NCBI GenBank assembly: GCA_020698575.1
Contig: CM036253.1
Location: forward strand, 33,161,719-33,225,718
Source of the DNA: Bostrychus sinensis
Lineage: Eukaryota > Chordata > Actinopteri > Gobiiformes > Eleotridae
Length of the DNA stretch: 64,000 nt
Direction: 5' to 3'
Positions within the stretch are counted from its first letter, which is position 1. The number at the start of each line of letters is the position of its first letter. Under the pieces are notes generated by a model. It did not search any database. It was given only the letters and a program-made list of their open reading frames with translations, and was not told where the DNA came from. Shown piece after piece: positions 22,650 to 33,639 of this stretch. Position numbers and translations under genes: made by a program.

Positions 22650-22760
22650 ATATTTTATATATATATTTTCATATTGAACTTCTGAAAGTTAAGAAAGACA
22701 AGCTCAAGTGTCCCACTGACTGATGAAACTGCAAAAGATTATTATTTGAATATTACATTT
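22650..22760 (-). mobile_element. fragment of the hAT family found at 28391
   Basis: GACAAGCTCAAGTGTCCCAC followed by TGACTGATGAAAC is the reverse complement of 28772-28815 with one or two changes. Confidence 0.65.
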
Positions 22761-24046
22761 TATTATGTTTTTTTTTTTTTTTAGGTTTATTAGCTTTTTC
22801 AAATGAGAATTAATAATTTTTTTGTAGTAAATTTATTATGAGTTTATTATTATTATTTATTTAAGTTGATTTACTATTAGTTTTACTGTAGTAAAATTAG
22901 TTTATTGAGGATTGAGTTTACTGTTATATTTTTATTCAAAATTTTATTTTAAGACAGGCAAATTATTTTTCATTTAATTTTTCTACAATTTAGCCATTTA
23001 AAAAAAAAAAGGCGGATAATTCATATTTACAAAAACTTTTTAAGAAAAAAATAATATCAGTTGTATGTAGAGCTTTTAAAAAAAATGCAAAGATGCTATA
23101 CACAATACACATAACAAAAACAATACACAAAATATACACTAAAATATTAATAATAATGTTGGAGATTAACATGATGAAGAGGTGAGTTTTTAGCTATTTT
23201 TTTGAAAGTTTGGGTTCTGATTTGGAGCGGGAAAGAGTTCCAGAGGTGGGGGCAGCAATGGCAAAGGTACCATGCTTACATCCAACAGACTTCAAATGTT
23301 TTTGTAGGTTACTAATAAACACAGTTTTTAAGAATCCATAATATGTATGAGTGAGGTGAGTACTCATAGTATGACAAAAAGCCCAGGGGGTACACAAGCC
23401 AAAGTATTTAACCACAATAGAGTCAAAGTTAACAGAGACGAGCACAGGAGGACTGAGCACTGAGTGGAGTTTATAATGTCAGCTCTAAAAAAATCTGGTG
23501 AAAAATAAAAACTACAAAATCAATGACATTCATATGGATTGCTGAAGCGATAAGAAGAAAGAAAACTAGGGGGAGTAAGAAAAGCAAACTAAGGAGACAG
23601 GAGGACGAGGAGGAAGAGGAGGACAGGAAACATGGCGGACGGAGGAGTGCGTGACCTCTGACCTCTCCCCTCACTGGCAGACAGACGGAGTGTGTGAGAG
23701 AGATGGAGACAGCGGCGTCGTGTCGTCTCCCTCCTTCTCTGTCACGTGACCGGTTCACTGTGAGGTCACGCACAAGCTCCGCCCACTCTCCCGCATACAT
23801 TAGCACTCTCTTCAACATAAAGAAATATAAATATAAGGAAATAAATGGCATCTGGCGCCAAGAAGGAATTTTCAACACAGAACTGCCTTTCATGGAATAT
23901 TTGTGCTTCTTTGTTTATTTTGTGTGCGTTTTTTTTTTTTAATTCCCTTTCTTCTCCGGTCTGGTGCTCAGTATTTGAACTTCAGCAGGTTTGTCTTCAT
24001 CATGGGCTGCTGCCATATTGGCTGATCAGGACAGGTCAAAACATGG
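22761..24046. other. AT-rich sequence, then a GC-richer block
   Basis: 22760-23200 is T/A-rich. 23570-23800 is GC-richer and contains a DR1 motif. Minus-strand poly-Ser and Leu frames come from AGG-rich DNA. No exon supported. Confidence 0.5.
23652..23664 (-). promoter_or_regulatory. DR1-type motif
   Basis: TGACCTCTGACCT; the reverse strand is AGGTCA G AGGTCA. Confidence 0.4.
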
Positions 24047-24118
24047 CTAAAAAGACACAGAACACAACAACAGTATGAGCTCTGAGCGAGGTTTGAACAG
24101 CTGACCCTCCAGTTGGCA
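24047..24118 (-). mobile_element. SINE head fragment
   Basis: ACACAACAACAGTATG and AGGTTTGAACAGCTGACCCT (B-box region on the reverse strand) match the SINE family. Short and truncated. Confidence 0.6.
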
Positions 24119-24473
24119 CTTAATGTACAGTATTTTTGATTTTTATTAATAAAACATATCAGTCATACTGAAGATTATGCTATAACTCTAATAATTCTAA
24201 CCAATAAGCTGGCATAAATAGTTGTATAGTGTTATATCACAAACCACTGGCTCGACGCACAGCCCTCAGTAATTGAAGAAAAAGGTTTAGGATGCAGTCA
24301 TAAACAGGAAAGTGCTTCTGATTTGACTTTTACAAGCCGTCTGAAAGCACTGCACATCAAACCACTTAAACATTTACTAGTCTCTCACTTCTCTTCAAAC
24401 GGACTGGAGGAAAAGTATTCGAACTTTTATCCTGGTTAATCCCTGGGCCTGTTGTTTGTTGAACTAAATCATG
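24119..24473. other. unassigned sequence
   Basis: Nothing recognised. Confidence 0.5.
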
Positions 24474-24606
24474 GGTGTCCAAACTATGACCCAGGAGTCA
24501 AATCCAGACCGCAGACCATTTTTTATTGGCCATCGCGATTCATTCTCAATAGGCCCAGGGTCAAAACCTTCATGTTTGTGTGAGGTGGACCTGGCATTAA
24601 CTGTAA

Positions 24607-24637
<31 letters not shown>

Positions 24638-24797
24638 GAAAAAAAAGAAAAGTTGTGGTTGTGGTTGGGGCACAAAAACATTTCAGACATAATATGTGCT
24701 GGTCCCAAGCCCAGATAAATGTGGTACTGATAAACTAAGGAGGGCTGCTGGAGCTAAAAGAGCAGCTGAATCAGACTTTGGTTTGGACACCTCTATC
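24474..24797. mobile_element. hAT-like MITE
   Basis: GGGTGTCCAAAC at the left is inverted as GTTTGGACACC at the right, a terminal sequence familiar from hAT (Charlie-type) elements. The target duplication is not clear. An internal A/G run (24605-24652) gives spurious poly-Lys and poly-Phe frames. Confidence 0.7.
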
Positions 24798-24894
24798 AGG
24801 ACTAAATAATCACTTTTAATTGGCCCCACTGTCCGGAGTTAGTCCATATGCTGTTTATCATAGGTATATGTTAAATTTGGCACACACATCTAGT

Positions 24895-25215
24895 CAGGGT
24901 CAGGGCTATGTTCCCCCCAATATAGATACTGGGGAGTACCTATATTGCCCAATACTTATGTTCCCAAGTCCAAAGAAAGTGGGAAATATAGGTACTGAGG
25001 AACATAGGTACCAGGGAACATAGGTACTTTACCAAATGCACAGGTACCTCAGTTCCCCAGTCCATAGAAAATGGGGAAATATAGGCACCAGGGAACATAC
25101 TGTAGGTACCGTGGGACATAGAATCTTTACCAAACACAGAGGTACCTATGTTCCCCAGTACCTATATTCTCCAGTCCATAGAAAGTGGGGAACATAGGTA
25201 CTGGGGACGCTTGCA
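24895..25215. repeat. short repeat cluster rich in GGTACC and GGGGAACATAGG
   Basis: Variants of GGGAACATAGGTAC and their reverse complements (GTACCTATGTTCCCCAG) alternate several times, so direct and inverted copies are interleaved. CCAGTCCATAGAAAGTGGGG also recurs. Family unknown. Confidence 0.8.
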
Positions 25216-25489
25216 TCCGATCCAGCATAGGATGATGAACAGAAAGTCCAACAGTGATGATCCAGTACCATACGGTAAAGTGGACAGTCAGCAGAGTCTA
25301 TGCAGATCACACTTCATTGCTGCAGAAAGGTGGCCATTTTGATTTGATGCGATTTCCTAGACCTGGATCCCTCATCTTTTACACATGCCCTCTTGGATGT
25401 TTTATCGGTGGAACTTCAAACCAAAATCACCAGCTCAGAATTGGAAGTTTTTCAATGCGACTGGTGACAAGGCGACGCTCTCCAGTTAC
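25216..25489. other. unassigned sequence upstream of LINE
   Basis: May be decayed LINE sequence. No reading frame is convincing. Confidence 0.3.
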
Positions 25490-25872
25490 CAGTCAATCTA
25501 CCGTACGTCCCTACCTTCACCTATGGAAAAGGACAAGATCTCTGATACAAGCAGCCTAAAGTTTCCTTTGCAGAGTGGCTGGCCACTAGATAGGGTGAGG
25601 AGCATGGGAGGTTACATGGGAGGAGCTCGGAGTAGAGCTGCTGCTCTTCCACATCGAGAGGAGCCAGCTAAGATGGCTCCGGCATGGACAGAGGTGTTCT
25701 GGGCATGTCCACCTGGGAGGAGGCCCGGGGAAGACCTAGGACATGATGGAATGCTGGGAACACCTTGGGATTTCCCTGGAAGAGCTTGAGGAAGTGTCTG
25801 TGGAGAGGAAAGTCAGGGCTGCTTAGACTGCTACCCCTGTGACCTGGAATAAAATGGATGGATGGTGACAAG
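25490..25872 (+). pseudogene. LINE reverse transcriptase C-terminal end, decayed
   Basis: The plus strand encodes pieces of a C-terminal region I recognise from fish non-LTR retrotransposons: SGWPLDRVRS, then in shifting frames EELGVEPLLL-like and HIERSQ-like segments, EVFWACP-GRRPG, and finally a GLLRLLP-like end. The frame changes at least twice. After the stop the DNA ends GGAATAAAATGGATGGATGG, a simple-repeat 3' tail. The clade differs from the L2-like copies and I do not assign it. Confidence 0.75.
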
Positions 25873-25894
25873 GCTGTTATTTTGTATTATTATT

Positions 25895-26625
25895 ATGTTT
25901 AAAGCAGAACTCAGTAACTTTTTTACCTTAAAGTTACACTGTGTAAGATTCCCGGTCTTGCGCCTCTAGAGGCCACAGGTGCCACTGCACCGTCACAAAA
26001 CGTAAACACTAGGGCCCCTCCTCCTTCTGAAACTGTGCGAGCGTGCGTCTATTTCCATCATTGTTTCAACTTTAGTTGACCTGCTGCTACCTTTGGAAGT
26101 TTGGACTGGATCTTCTATAGAGTTAGCGCTAGCGTTAGCTTATCAACAAATATCGCGCAATGGTCGCAGTAAAAACAACTAATAACTGTATGAAAAAGCA
26201 CGTTCTAAAGAAAAAATAAAGAGGCTAATTTACCTGCCCAACAATGATGGTTAAATGAGTTGTTGTGGGGTAAATAAAGTACCCTTCATCTCCCACTGCT
26301 ATCTATGGGCCAAAGGAGTCTCGAATCTCGCAAGAAAGCGGCACATCGCAGTAAGCAAATCAACAAGCTAGAGATTGTTTTATTTCTTGATTTTTGTGAT
26401 GGTAGAGGACAAATGAAAAAAAAAAAAAAAAAAAACTTTGTATGGACACGAGGAGGGGAAAATGAAAGTAAAGCCGAGGGAGGGATCACCATAGGAGACA
26501 ACTGGGCTTGTGAGTGTTTACGACAGTGCTTTAATCCAAAATGTAGTAGGAGCTCTATAAAGGAAAATGAGGCAAAACAGCAAAGAAACTAAAGAAACAA
26601 GCAGATGTACTGAGTTCTGCTGTAA
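25895..26625. mobile_element. non-autonomous DNA element, family unknown
   Basis: GCAGAACTCAGTA near the left edge (25903) is inverted as TACTGAGTTCTGC near the right (26608). Inside are TTAAAGTTACACTGTG, a GC-rich patch and a poly-A at 26416-26434. A diverged fragment lies at 22240-22345. Confidence 0.6.
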
Positions 26626-27000
26626 AAGTCACTTTTGACAAAAATGTTGTTTTAGATGGGATTCCCTCTGTTCCAAAGACAAGAGAGGACCATTCATCAC
26701 TGCTTAAAACTTTCAGGGAACTGTGTGGGGTCCTCAACATGGTGACAGTCACAGTACTGATCATTCAAGTTCAGGGGCTTTTAAAACTTGATGACAAAGG
26801 TTGTAGAGAGAATTATCCACCAAGAGAAAACTATAATTTTTTTTAACTGCTATTTGATGATAAGTCTTAATTTTGACTTTCCTATTACTTTTCTCTAATG
26901 AATCTCTTCAAACTAAATCTTCCCAGAGCAGAGAAGCTCATACAAAGTGAGTGTGAGAGACAGGACATGTTCTGAGGGTTACTTAGTGTTCCGTGCAGCT
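26626..27000. other. unassigned sequence
   Basis: Nothing recognised. Confidence 0.5.
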
Positions 27001-27300
27001 CTCTGCCTGCCTGCCTGCCTGGCGTCACCAGCACTCCCCGGTCTGGCGTCGTGCGGACAGGCCACCGTTCCTAAAGATGGCGCCGGTGAGTGCGTCGGCC
27101 TGATTGATTTAGGTGGAGCCGCGGAGGTAGAGACGCGGGCTTTTCAGCCAAACTGCAAAATCAATGCAAAGTGTGTTGGCCCCGAGCTGAACCGGAGTGC
27201 ATGAGTGGGGAGCCGAGCTGCGCTGCACCGGCGGCCATTACGGCTCCAGCGTCTCCGCGGCGACCGTTAATGATGATGTTTGTCGTCATGGCTACAAATA
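27001..27300 (+). other. GC- and CpG-richer island, candidate regulatory or exon region
   Basis: CpG density is well above the surroundings. It contains AAGATGGCGCCGGTGAGTGC at 27074-27093, which reads as a start codon, two codons and a consensus splice donor. No second exon or conserved protein could be linked, so it is not called as a gene. Confidence 0.35.
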
Positions 27301-27683
27301 CACTTCCATTTGCATTCAGAAAGAGAAAGAGAGAGAGTGTGATGGCAGACTGGAGCTGTGTTTGAGTGAGGAAGGTTAATTATGAAATCCATAGTGAACA
27401 GACTCTGATGTTGATGTTTTTGGAACAACTACATTAAAAAGTAAATATGAATGGTTTGTGTGGGGCATGGGGGCAAAACACTATTGCTTCTGTCAGTAAT
27501 TGCCCCATCCATACACAGCACAGCAGAGTTTGGTACGGCTAACTCCCAAAGAGGCGTACATATGCAATAAAATCATCAGCTGGGATGAATGAACAAGCTA
27601 GAGCTCCAGCAGTTTTAGATTTTTTATAGACACTTTTATACAATGGGTTCTGCTCCTGTTGAATATAAACTAGTCATATGATC
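27301..27683. other. unassigned sequence
   Basis: No element recognised. Confidence 0.5.
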
Positions 27684-27691
27684 ATTTAGAT

Positions 27692-28124
27692 CAGTGACTC
27701 AGGACCCAAAGGTGGGTCGCGGAACCATTTTCAGTGGGTCGCGGGTTTGCCGAAAAAATAAAAAATAAAATAAAAAGTTATAATGTCACTGTTACACCTA
27801 AGGTTCAAGTGAGCGCTGATTAATTCTCCTCAAAGCAAAGAGTGTCAGCATTTACCTCTGAAAGGGTCAGCAGAATAAAGTACATTTTGTAGATTTGAAT
27901 CCTTTTGAATTTCACTTTTTTATTTTATTTCATGTACCATGTTTTGGTTTTAAATAAAACTGCAATAACATAATGTAGAAGGGAATAGTTCACTCTAGCA
28001 TCACCTTTTACTTGTTAAATGTGTTCCATTTTGTGTTGATGTGCTGTGATATTCTGACATTATTCTGTCACAGGTTGTCATTGATGATGGTGGGTCCTGA
28101 AGCCAGGTCAGTTGACAACCACTG
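27692..28124. mobile_element. hAT MITE
   Basis: CAGTGACTCAGGACCC at the left and TTGACAACCACTG at the right are imperfect inverted ends (CAGTGRYT...). The flanks ATTTAGAT (27684-27691) and CTTTAGAT (28125-28132) form an 8-bp duplication with one mismatch. GTGGGTCGCG repeats lie near the left end. Confidence 0.85.
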
Positions 28125-28235
28125 CTTTAGATGGTTCCTAGCACAAACATGGCAAAGTTTTTTTCAGGCTTTTTGATTTTGGACACTTTTGCATTAGTCT
28201 TTCATATTTTATATCTCAAAATAGTGCATATGTGG

Positions 28236-28290
28236 GAAACATCTTCTGGGCATGTCCCACCTGGAGAAGCTCCTGGGGAAGAGCTGATGG
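28236..28290 (+). mobile_element. short LINE C-terminal fragment
   Basis: CTTCTGGGCATGTCCCACCT and GGGGAAGA match the LINE remnant at 25695-25735. Confidence 0.45.
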
Positions 28291-28457
28291 ACAGACATTT
28301 AACTGTGAGCCGCCCTCAGCATCTTTACACTGATTATCACTGCTCCTGTCGGCTTCTCCAAACTGGGAGTGTGCTGACAGTTACCTACAACAGTGATTCC
28401 CAACCTTTTTGTCAAGTCAAGCTTCTTATCATACCATGAAATAAATAATGCTTACTT

Positions 28458-28558
28458 TAACACACACACACACATGCACATGCACACGCACACGCGCACA
28501 CGCGCGCACACACCTACACACACACACACACACGCACACACACACACACACACACACA
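28458..28558. repeat. CA-rich microsatellite
   Basis: Interrupted (CA)n with CG and CT variants inside the hAT element. Confidence 0.95.
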
Positions 28559-28835
28559 TTATATTAACGGTTTTGTAATATTATATAAAATACATACAAA
28601 TATAACAATATAAACTCCTACTATAGTCTATATTTACTTATTTTGTTAGATTGTATATGAATGCAAATGTTGTTTAAACAATTTTTTAAAAATAAATCAG
28701 AATCTTAAACACACAATAAATGTACAAACCTAAAAAGTAACACAATTTAATATTCAAAAAATATTCTTAAGCCGTTTCATCAGTCAGTGGGACACCTGAG
28801 CTTGTCTTTCATAAGTTTCAATAGTTTACGACAAG

Positions 28836-29351
28836 GGCCCTGTTTCACAAAGCAGGTTGAAGTTACTCCAAGTTGAACTCAGAGTTATTCTGTAAACCTG
28901 GCACTAGACAAATTTGATGAACCAAGGCTGCAAAAACAAACTAAAAAAATCTCATTTACATGACATCAAAAATCTACTTGATAAAAGTTGATCAATTATT
29001 GTATAAAGTACATTTCTAAATGTAAATTATACATATATACAAGTTATAAAAGCTAAATTATGACCTTTTAAACTCATATCAATCCTTTTTTTTTTAAGTG
29101 TTCCCAGTGTTCTTGTTAAAGAGGAAATGAGTTATCCAATCAGAGCACGGCAGCAGGAGGAGACTCAGGGTTAAACTCAGGGTTAGAGGAAGAAAACCTG
29201 CTCCACACCAGGTTAGGTTCACAGAGAGTTACCATGGTAACAGACTCAGGGTTAAGGTGAACTCTCTGTGAAACAGAAACCTCAGAGTTTCCCTCTTTTC
29301 AGGGTTAACATAGTCTGAGTTTGGACTAAACCTGCTTCTGGAAACAGGGCC
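28836..29351. mobile_element. PIF/Harbinger-like MITE nested in hAT
   Basis: GGCCCTGTTTC at the left is inverted as GAAACAGGGCC at the right. AAG flanks both ends (28833-28835 and 29352-29354), a 3-bp duplication. A tandem-like GGGTTA and AACTCAG pattern fills the interior. A perfect X-box palindrome lies at 29228. Confidence 0.88.
29228..29241. promoter_or_regulatory. RFX X-box palindrome
   Basis: GTTACCATGGTAAC fits the X-box consensus GTNRCCNNRGYAAC on both strands. It is inside the Harbinger MITE. Confidence 0.45.
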
Positions 29352-29475
29352 AAGGTCTCAGCTTTTTCTTCTGATCTTGGAAATAAATGAATCAATAATT
29401 CCAAGTACCCCCTGCATAGTCCTCGCATACCTATAAGGGTCCATGTACCCCTGTTTGGGAAACACTGCCCTACAA

Positions 29476-30074
29476 TAAAGAATAACATCACAAAAAGCTT
29501 CCCAAGTTGCCTTACAGCTAAAAGTAAAAGTGTTTGTGTTTTCTGCCTTCTTTGCACTATTCCTGTTTGCAGTGTGACCTACTTCATTCTAATCCTCACG
29601 CTGCAGCAGACTCTGCTTGAACAGCCTGTGATAATGAGTGTTCTTTTTGTTCTGTCTTCATTAGGATCGGTCCGTATCTCAGAGGAATAATGTGTTTAAG
29701 AGTCCAACATCTGCTGCAGCCCTCAGACACTCGCACACTCTCACTCTGCATAAACACAAACACACACAGCCATGTTTATGAGCTATTGTTTCTGGAGACG
29801 GAAGAACCCAGAAGAACTTGTGTCTGTTTTTTTGCCGGTGTTTAACTCGCACACATGGGGCTGTTTCCATAGTAACGCCGCGGTGGTTGGTGGTTTAACA
29901 GCCAGGCGGAGCACATGCTGGGTTCACCTTGATGGAGACAGACAGTTGTGAGGCGGGATGTTCACTCAATGGGAATGAGAGAGCAGAGGGTTTGGTAAAT
30001 TCCCCTCTGGAGATTTGGACAGAGGAGGATGAGGACTCCTTAGATCTGACTTGAACACATCTCTTATCTGGGTC
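29476..30074. other. unassigned sequence
   Basis: No gene recognised. A weak X-box-like GTTTCCATAGTAAC lies at about 29862. Confidence 0.5.
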
Positions 30075-30077
30075 TTA

Positions 30078-30826
30078 AGCTGGGGACACACTACACGATT
30101 TTTTGCCCGATTTTATAACGATTCACAGTTGCGCTGAGTCTTTACCAGTCAACACTAGTTGAAGGGAATCGTAATCACCAGTCGGCTCTGAAATCCGTTA
30201 GTGTGTGATGTTCAAAGACTCGAATCGTTAAGTGTGTGCGCCGCAAAAACCCAGCTTGACGTCAGTCGCAAGCAATCAAACATGTTTGAATTTTAAAGCC
30301 GACTCTGGATGCACTCCTGTAGTGTGGGCTGTTTACAGATCCATCTGGGAATTCATGGAGTCCAGCGGCCAATGAAAAACAGTTGATAGGACACAGGATA
30401 GCATCAGGACGCAGATGAAGCAACAGGAAGCGGCGGGAAAATATAAGCGGAAATTTGAAGAAGAAGAAAACATAAACAACCATGGCAAACACCAAAGAAA
30501 GTTGAGTGCTATAGCGAAACTGGATACATAGCCGTTTTTTCTCTTTCCCTTTTTCCAAACAGATCGCTATGCACACAAATACAACAGCGACCCAGGTAGC
30601 GTCCATGTTTGTTTACCATTTAGTTCTCGCGAGTTCCCCGCAAGCGTTTGGTTGGCATCAGTTGCAGTTACAGATCTTGTAGTGTGTGAGGCGCAGTTGT
30701 TAAATGTGTGAGCCCCAGTCTTTCAGTCATCAGAACTAAATCTGCTGAAACCAGTCGGTTAGTGTGTGCTCCTAGTCTTTTCAGAATCTGTAACGACTGA
30801 GAAAATCATGTAGTGTGTCCCCAGCT
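30078..30826. mobile_element. DNA element with TTA duplication (Harbinger-like)
   Basis: AGCTGGGGACACACTACA at the left and TGTAGTGTGTCCCCAGCT at the right are perfect 18-bp inverted ends, each flanked by TTA (30075-30077 and 30827-30829). A 3-bp TTA duplication points to PIF/Harbinger. GTTAGTGTGTG-type motifs recur near both ends. At 749 bp it has no recognisable transposase. Confidence 0.85.
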
Positions 30827-30829
30827 TTA

Positions 30830-31379
30830 GCTGTGTTAAATGTCAAAGTAAGAAAGTGTATTGTTGTTTCATTACCTGATTCAAGGAAGCTTATATGAAG
30901 CTTCAGACGTTCCTTATCAACCAATGAAGAGCAAGGAGCTATCCCACAATCCACTGCGTCATCCGAACACGGGTAAGGCTGATCTCTGTGTGGTGACTTT
31001 GCAATGAGTGAGTAGGGTTACCACCTCAGAAAGTACTAAAAGTGGGACAAGCTGTGCAATTTTGTGGGACAAAATAGGATGGACACGAGAAATAAGAGTT
31101 TTCTGTACATATCTAACCTCATTTAGACAAAGATACAGCTGGTAGAGTTTAGGGACTATAAAACATCTGATGTGCTGTTTCTTTTATCACCAAAAACACA
31201 CACATTTGGCAAAGTAATGTCTTGACTAAATCAATCTATAAAAATGAATTCCAGCTGCAAGAGCGCCCTAGAGAGAGGACTTTTCCTGAAACACCATATA
31301 TTCAGAAAGACAGGGCATCCTCAAATGTTTATTCTACATTTGACACTAGGAATACTGACCTGACCTTGTAGAGTCTGTA
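30830..31379. other. unassigned sequence
   Basis: Nothing recognised. Confidence 0.5.
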
Positions 31380-31997
31380 CACTGTAAAAAAAAAAAAAAA
31401 GTTGTGAAAACTCAAAAACTCAAGGAAAAAGGATCCCTCAAGTTTTTGGAATTTTTGTGCCAACTCAAAATTTCAAGTTTTTAACAATGTTTTTTATTAT
31501 TATTATTATTATTTATTATTTTAATGTTAATTTGTCTAAAAACTTTCAATTGTAAGTTTTACTTGCTACACTTCCCCAAGATTTTCAAGTTTTGGGGCCA
31601 AAACCTCAAGTTTTAAACAACTAGCATTTTTTGTTCACCAAATTTAATGGTCATATGTCTAAAAACTTAAAATTTTAGGTTTTACTCACTTTCATTATTT
31701 TTTTTTAACTCATTATACAGCCAAACAACTATCCACTGTTAAGAAAAAAGTATTTATTTAAAAACTTAATATATTAAATTTAACAAAACTATTTTACAAT
31801 TTTTGCAACAACTTTTTCTGAACAATGGATAGTCAGTTGGCTGCAAGATAAGTTAAAAATAATAATAGTGAGTAAAAATTTTAAGTTTTTAGACATCTGG
31901 ACATTAAGTTTGGTGAACAAAATATTAGTTGTTAAAAACTGGCCTCAAAACTCCTTGTTGCCTTGAGTTTTTGAATTTTTGCACCTTTTTTATAGTG
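31380..31997. mobile_element. foldback element with long inverted arms
   Basis: The ends CACTGTAAAA and TTTTTTATAGTG are inverted, followed by AACTCAAAAACTCAAGG and its reverse complement. Inner arms at about 31600-31740 and 31806-31950 pair over roughly 140 bp (for example TGTTCACCAAA with TTTGGTGAACA), leaving a loop of about 65 bp. Flanking duplication is unclear. Confidence 0.8.
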
Positions 31998-32341
31998 AAG
32001 AGCAGAGCAGAGACTTGAGTTTGACTTATGAGGTAGTACAGTTAATAGATTTTTTTGTGTCATTTTACAGTGTTTACATTATTATTTCATTACAATTGTT
32101 GGATCTTAAGAACTCAGCCGAAGCTCCTTCTCCTCACTGCGTCAGGAGCCTCCTCTGTTCTTACTGCTGCTCTCATGACACAGCTCTCTAAGGTTAAGGA
32201 ACAGGAGGTAGGAGCAGGATGGGTTAGGAGGTACAACTGATAACTCTGGATTCAGCCAAGGATTGAACCTATCCAGAGCATGAACTGTCACACTCCTCCT
32301 CTCAGGAATATATCCTGAGAAGTAAACCAGACAGTTAGGAT
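31998..32341. other. unassigned sequence
   Basis: Nothing recognised. Confidence 0.5.
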
Positions 32342-32430
32342 TAGGGCTGTCACAATGTTACATTTTTGTGTCATAATTATTGTGAGATGAAACATTGCAA
32401 TTATACAATTTTCACAATTATTTGCACTTT
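32342..32430 (+). mobile_element. hAT left-end fragment
   Basis: TAGGGCTGTCACAATGTTAC is a hAT-type terminus. No partner end found nearby. Confidence 0.45.
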
Positions 32431-32619
32431 AAAAAAAATGCTGCTAAACCTGTCTGACGCATTCTTAAGATATATATTTTTTATTTTATTGATTAGCTGT
32501 AGGGAACATATAACCATGTACCAACTGTGGGCCAGTTTATGAGGCCACTGCTATAACTAATACTTTTTAGATATTTTTTTTTCTGATGGTAACTGGCATC
32601 AAACAGCAGGTGAAATAAC

Positions 32620-33290
32620 AGCACATGCATAGTTACAGCCCCTCCCCTCCTTTTTTAAAAAACATTATTTTATTAACATTTTCCAAAATCCCCCCCAAAG
32701 AGACAGGTAGACAAGGGGGCAGGGAGTACAGAGTTCCAGATTATTATATCAAGACATATATTAAAACAAAATCATATAAATTGTACAATAATATATCATG
32801 GACTTACCATTACCCAGACTTGTTAGCTGTTTGCTCCAACACAACAGCATTCTGTAGTGCATTAACATTTCTGATAGTAGTCCATGGTCCGGTTTCAGGT
32901 TTATAATCATTTGATAGTCTGCTCCATTGAGAGCAGATCCATAAAGTCTTTATACCAGAGTTCTATGTCAAAGCAGTTTAGTTTGTGTTTCTTCCAGCTG
33001 ATTAAAATTGTCCGTTTGTCTGACATGAAGCCCAGTGATATTACATTGTCAATACTCTTTGTTTTCACATCTTGGCTCCTAATGTCCAATAGACACATCA
33101 GGGGACAAGGAGTAATCTGCACAGCAAACACAGAAGACAGTTTATTTATAATATTACACCAACATTTTTTTTTTTTTTATCAAAGGGCAATAACAGAACA
33201 TATGCCTTAGTGTGCCTTCTGCCTCACAACCATGCCAGCACAATTTAGATATTTTCTTATCAATTTTATTAAGTATAGAGGGAGTTATAT
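32620..33290 (-). pseudogene. Tx1/L1-like LINE C-terminal remnant with 3' UTR
   Basis: Reading the minus strand from about 33265 gives LINKIDKKISKLCWHGCEAE, then GTLRHMFCYCPLI, a cysteine/histidine cluster (C-x3-C, H, C) like the zinc-knuckle region at the C-terminus of L1/Tx1-type ORF2 proteins. After a frame change it continues LSSVFAVQITPCPLM and MSDKRTILISWKK, matching the K-R-x-I-L-x-x-W-K segment of that clade, and ends MEQTIK at 32907. About 290 bp of non-coding 3' sequence follows. A T run at 33167-33179 marks a frame break. No RT core is present. Confidence 0.75.
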
Positions 33291-33301
33291 ATACTTTATG
33301 T

Positions 33302-33631
33302 CAGTGATTCCCAACCTGGGGGTCAGGACCCTCACTAGGGGTCGTCACAGAGCTTCACAGTGGGTCGCGAAGGCCTCTTAAAAAAGAGTTCCAGATAAAG
33401 CAAGGAAGACTGGCTTAATGCATTTCAGAGGTCAGGACAGGTCAGTGTTTAGAAATTACTGAAAATATATTAATAATACTTCTGTGATGTTTTTATTATG
33501 AAGTGAAATTTACCCGATAAATTACTTCATTTTTCCTAATTATTATGGACAAAAAGGTGAAGGGTGGGGGCCATCAGCATATCCACTGATAAAATGGGCT
33601 TCACTTGGGGAAAAAAGATGGGGAACCACTG
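33302..33631. mobile_element. hAT MITE
   Basis: CAGTGATTCCCAACCTGGGG at the left and GGGGAACCACTG at the right are inverted ends. The flanks CTTTATGT (33294-33301) and CTCTTTGT (33632-33639) match at six of eight bases. GGTCGCGA lies near the left end. It is the same superfamily as 27692 and 28391. Confidence 0.85.
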
Positions 33632-33639
33632 CTCTTTGT

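Larger units (their letters stand above)
28391..29467. mobile_element. hAT element carrying a nested Harbinger MITE
   Basis: CAGTGATTCCCAAC at the left and GTTTGGGAAACACTG at the right are inverted ends. The flanks ACCTACAA (28383-28390) and CCCTACAA (29468-29475) are an 8-bp duplication with one mismatch. No transposase frame remains. Without the nested element it is about 0.56 kb. Confidence 0.9.

Noticed and set aside
23471..23893. 140-codon minus-strand ORF with poly-Ser
   Set aside because: Low-complexity AGG-rich DNA; no domain, and frames on the other strand are also open.
30262..30606. 114-codon minus-strand ORF in the TTA-flanked element
   Set aside because: No similarity to a Harbinger transposase or Myb-like protein that I can recognise.
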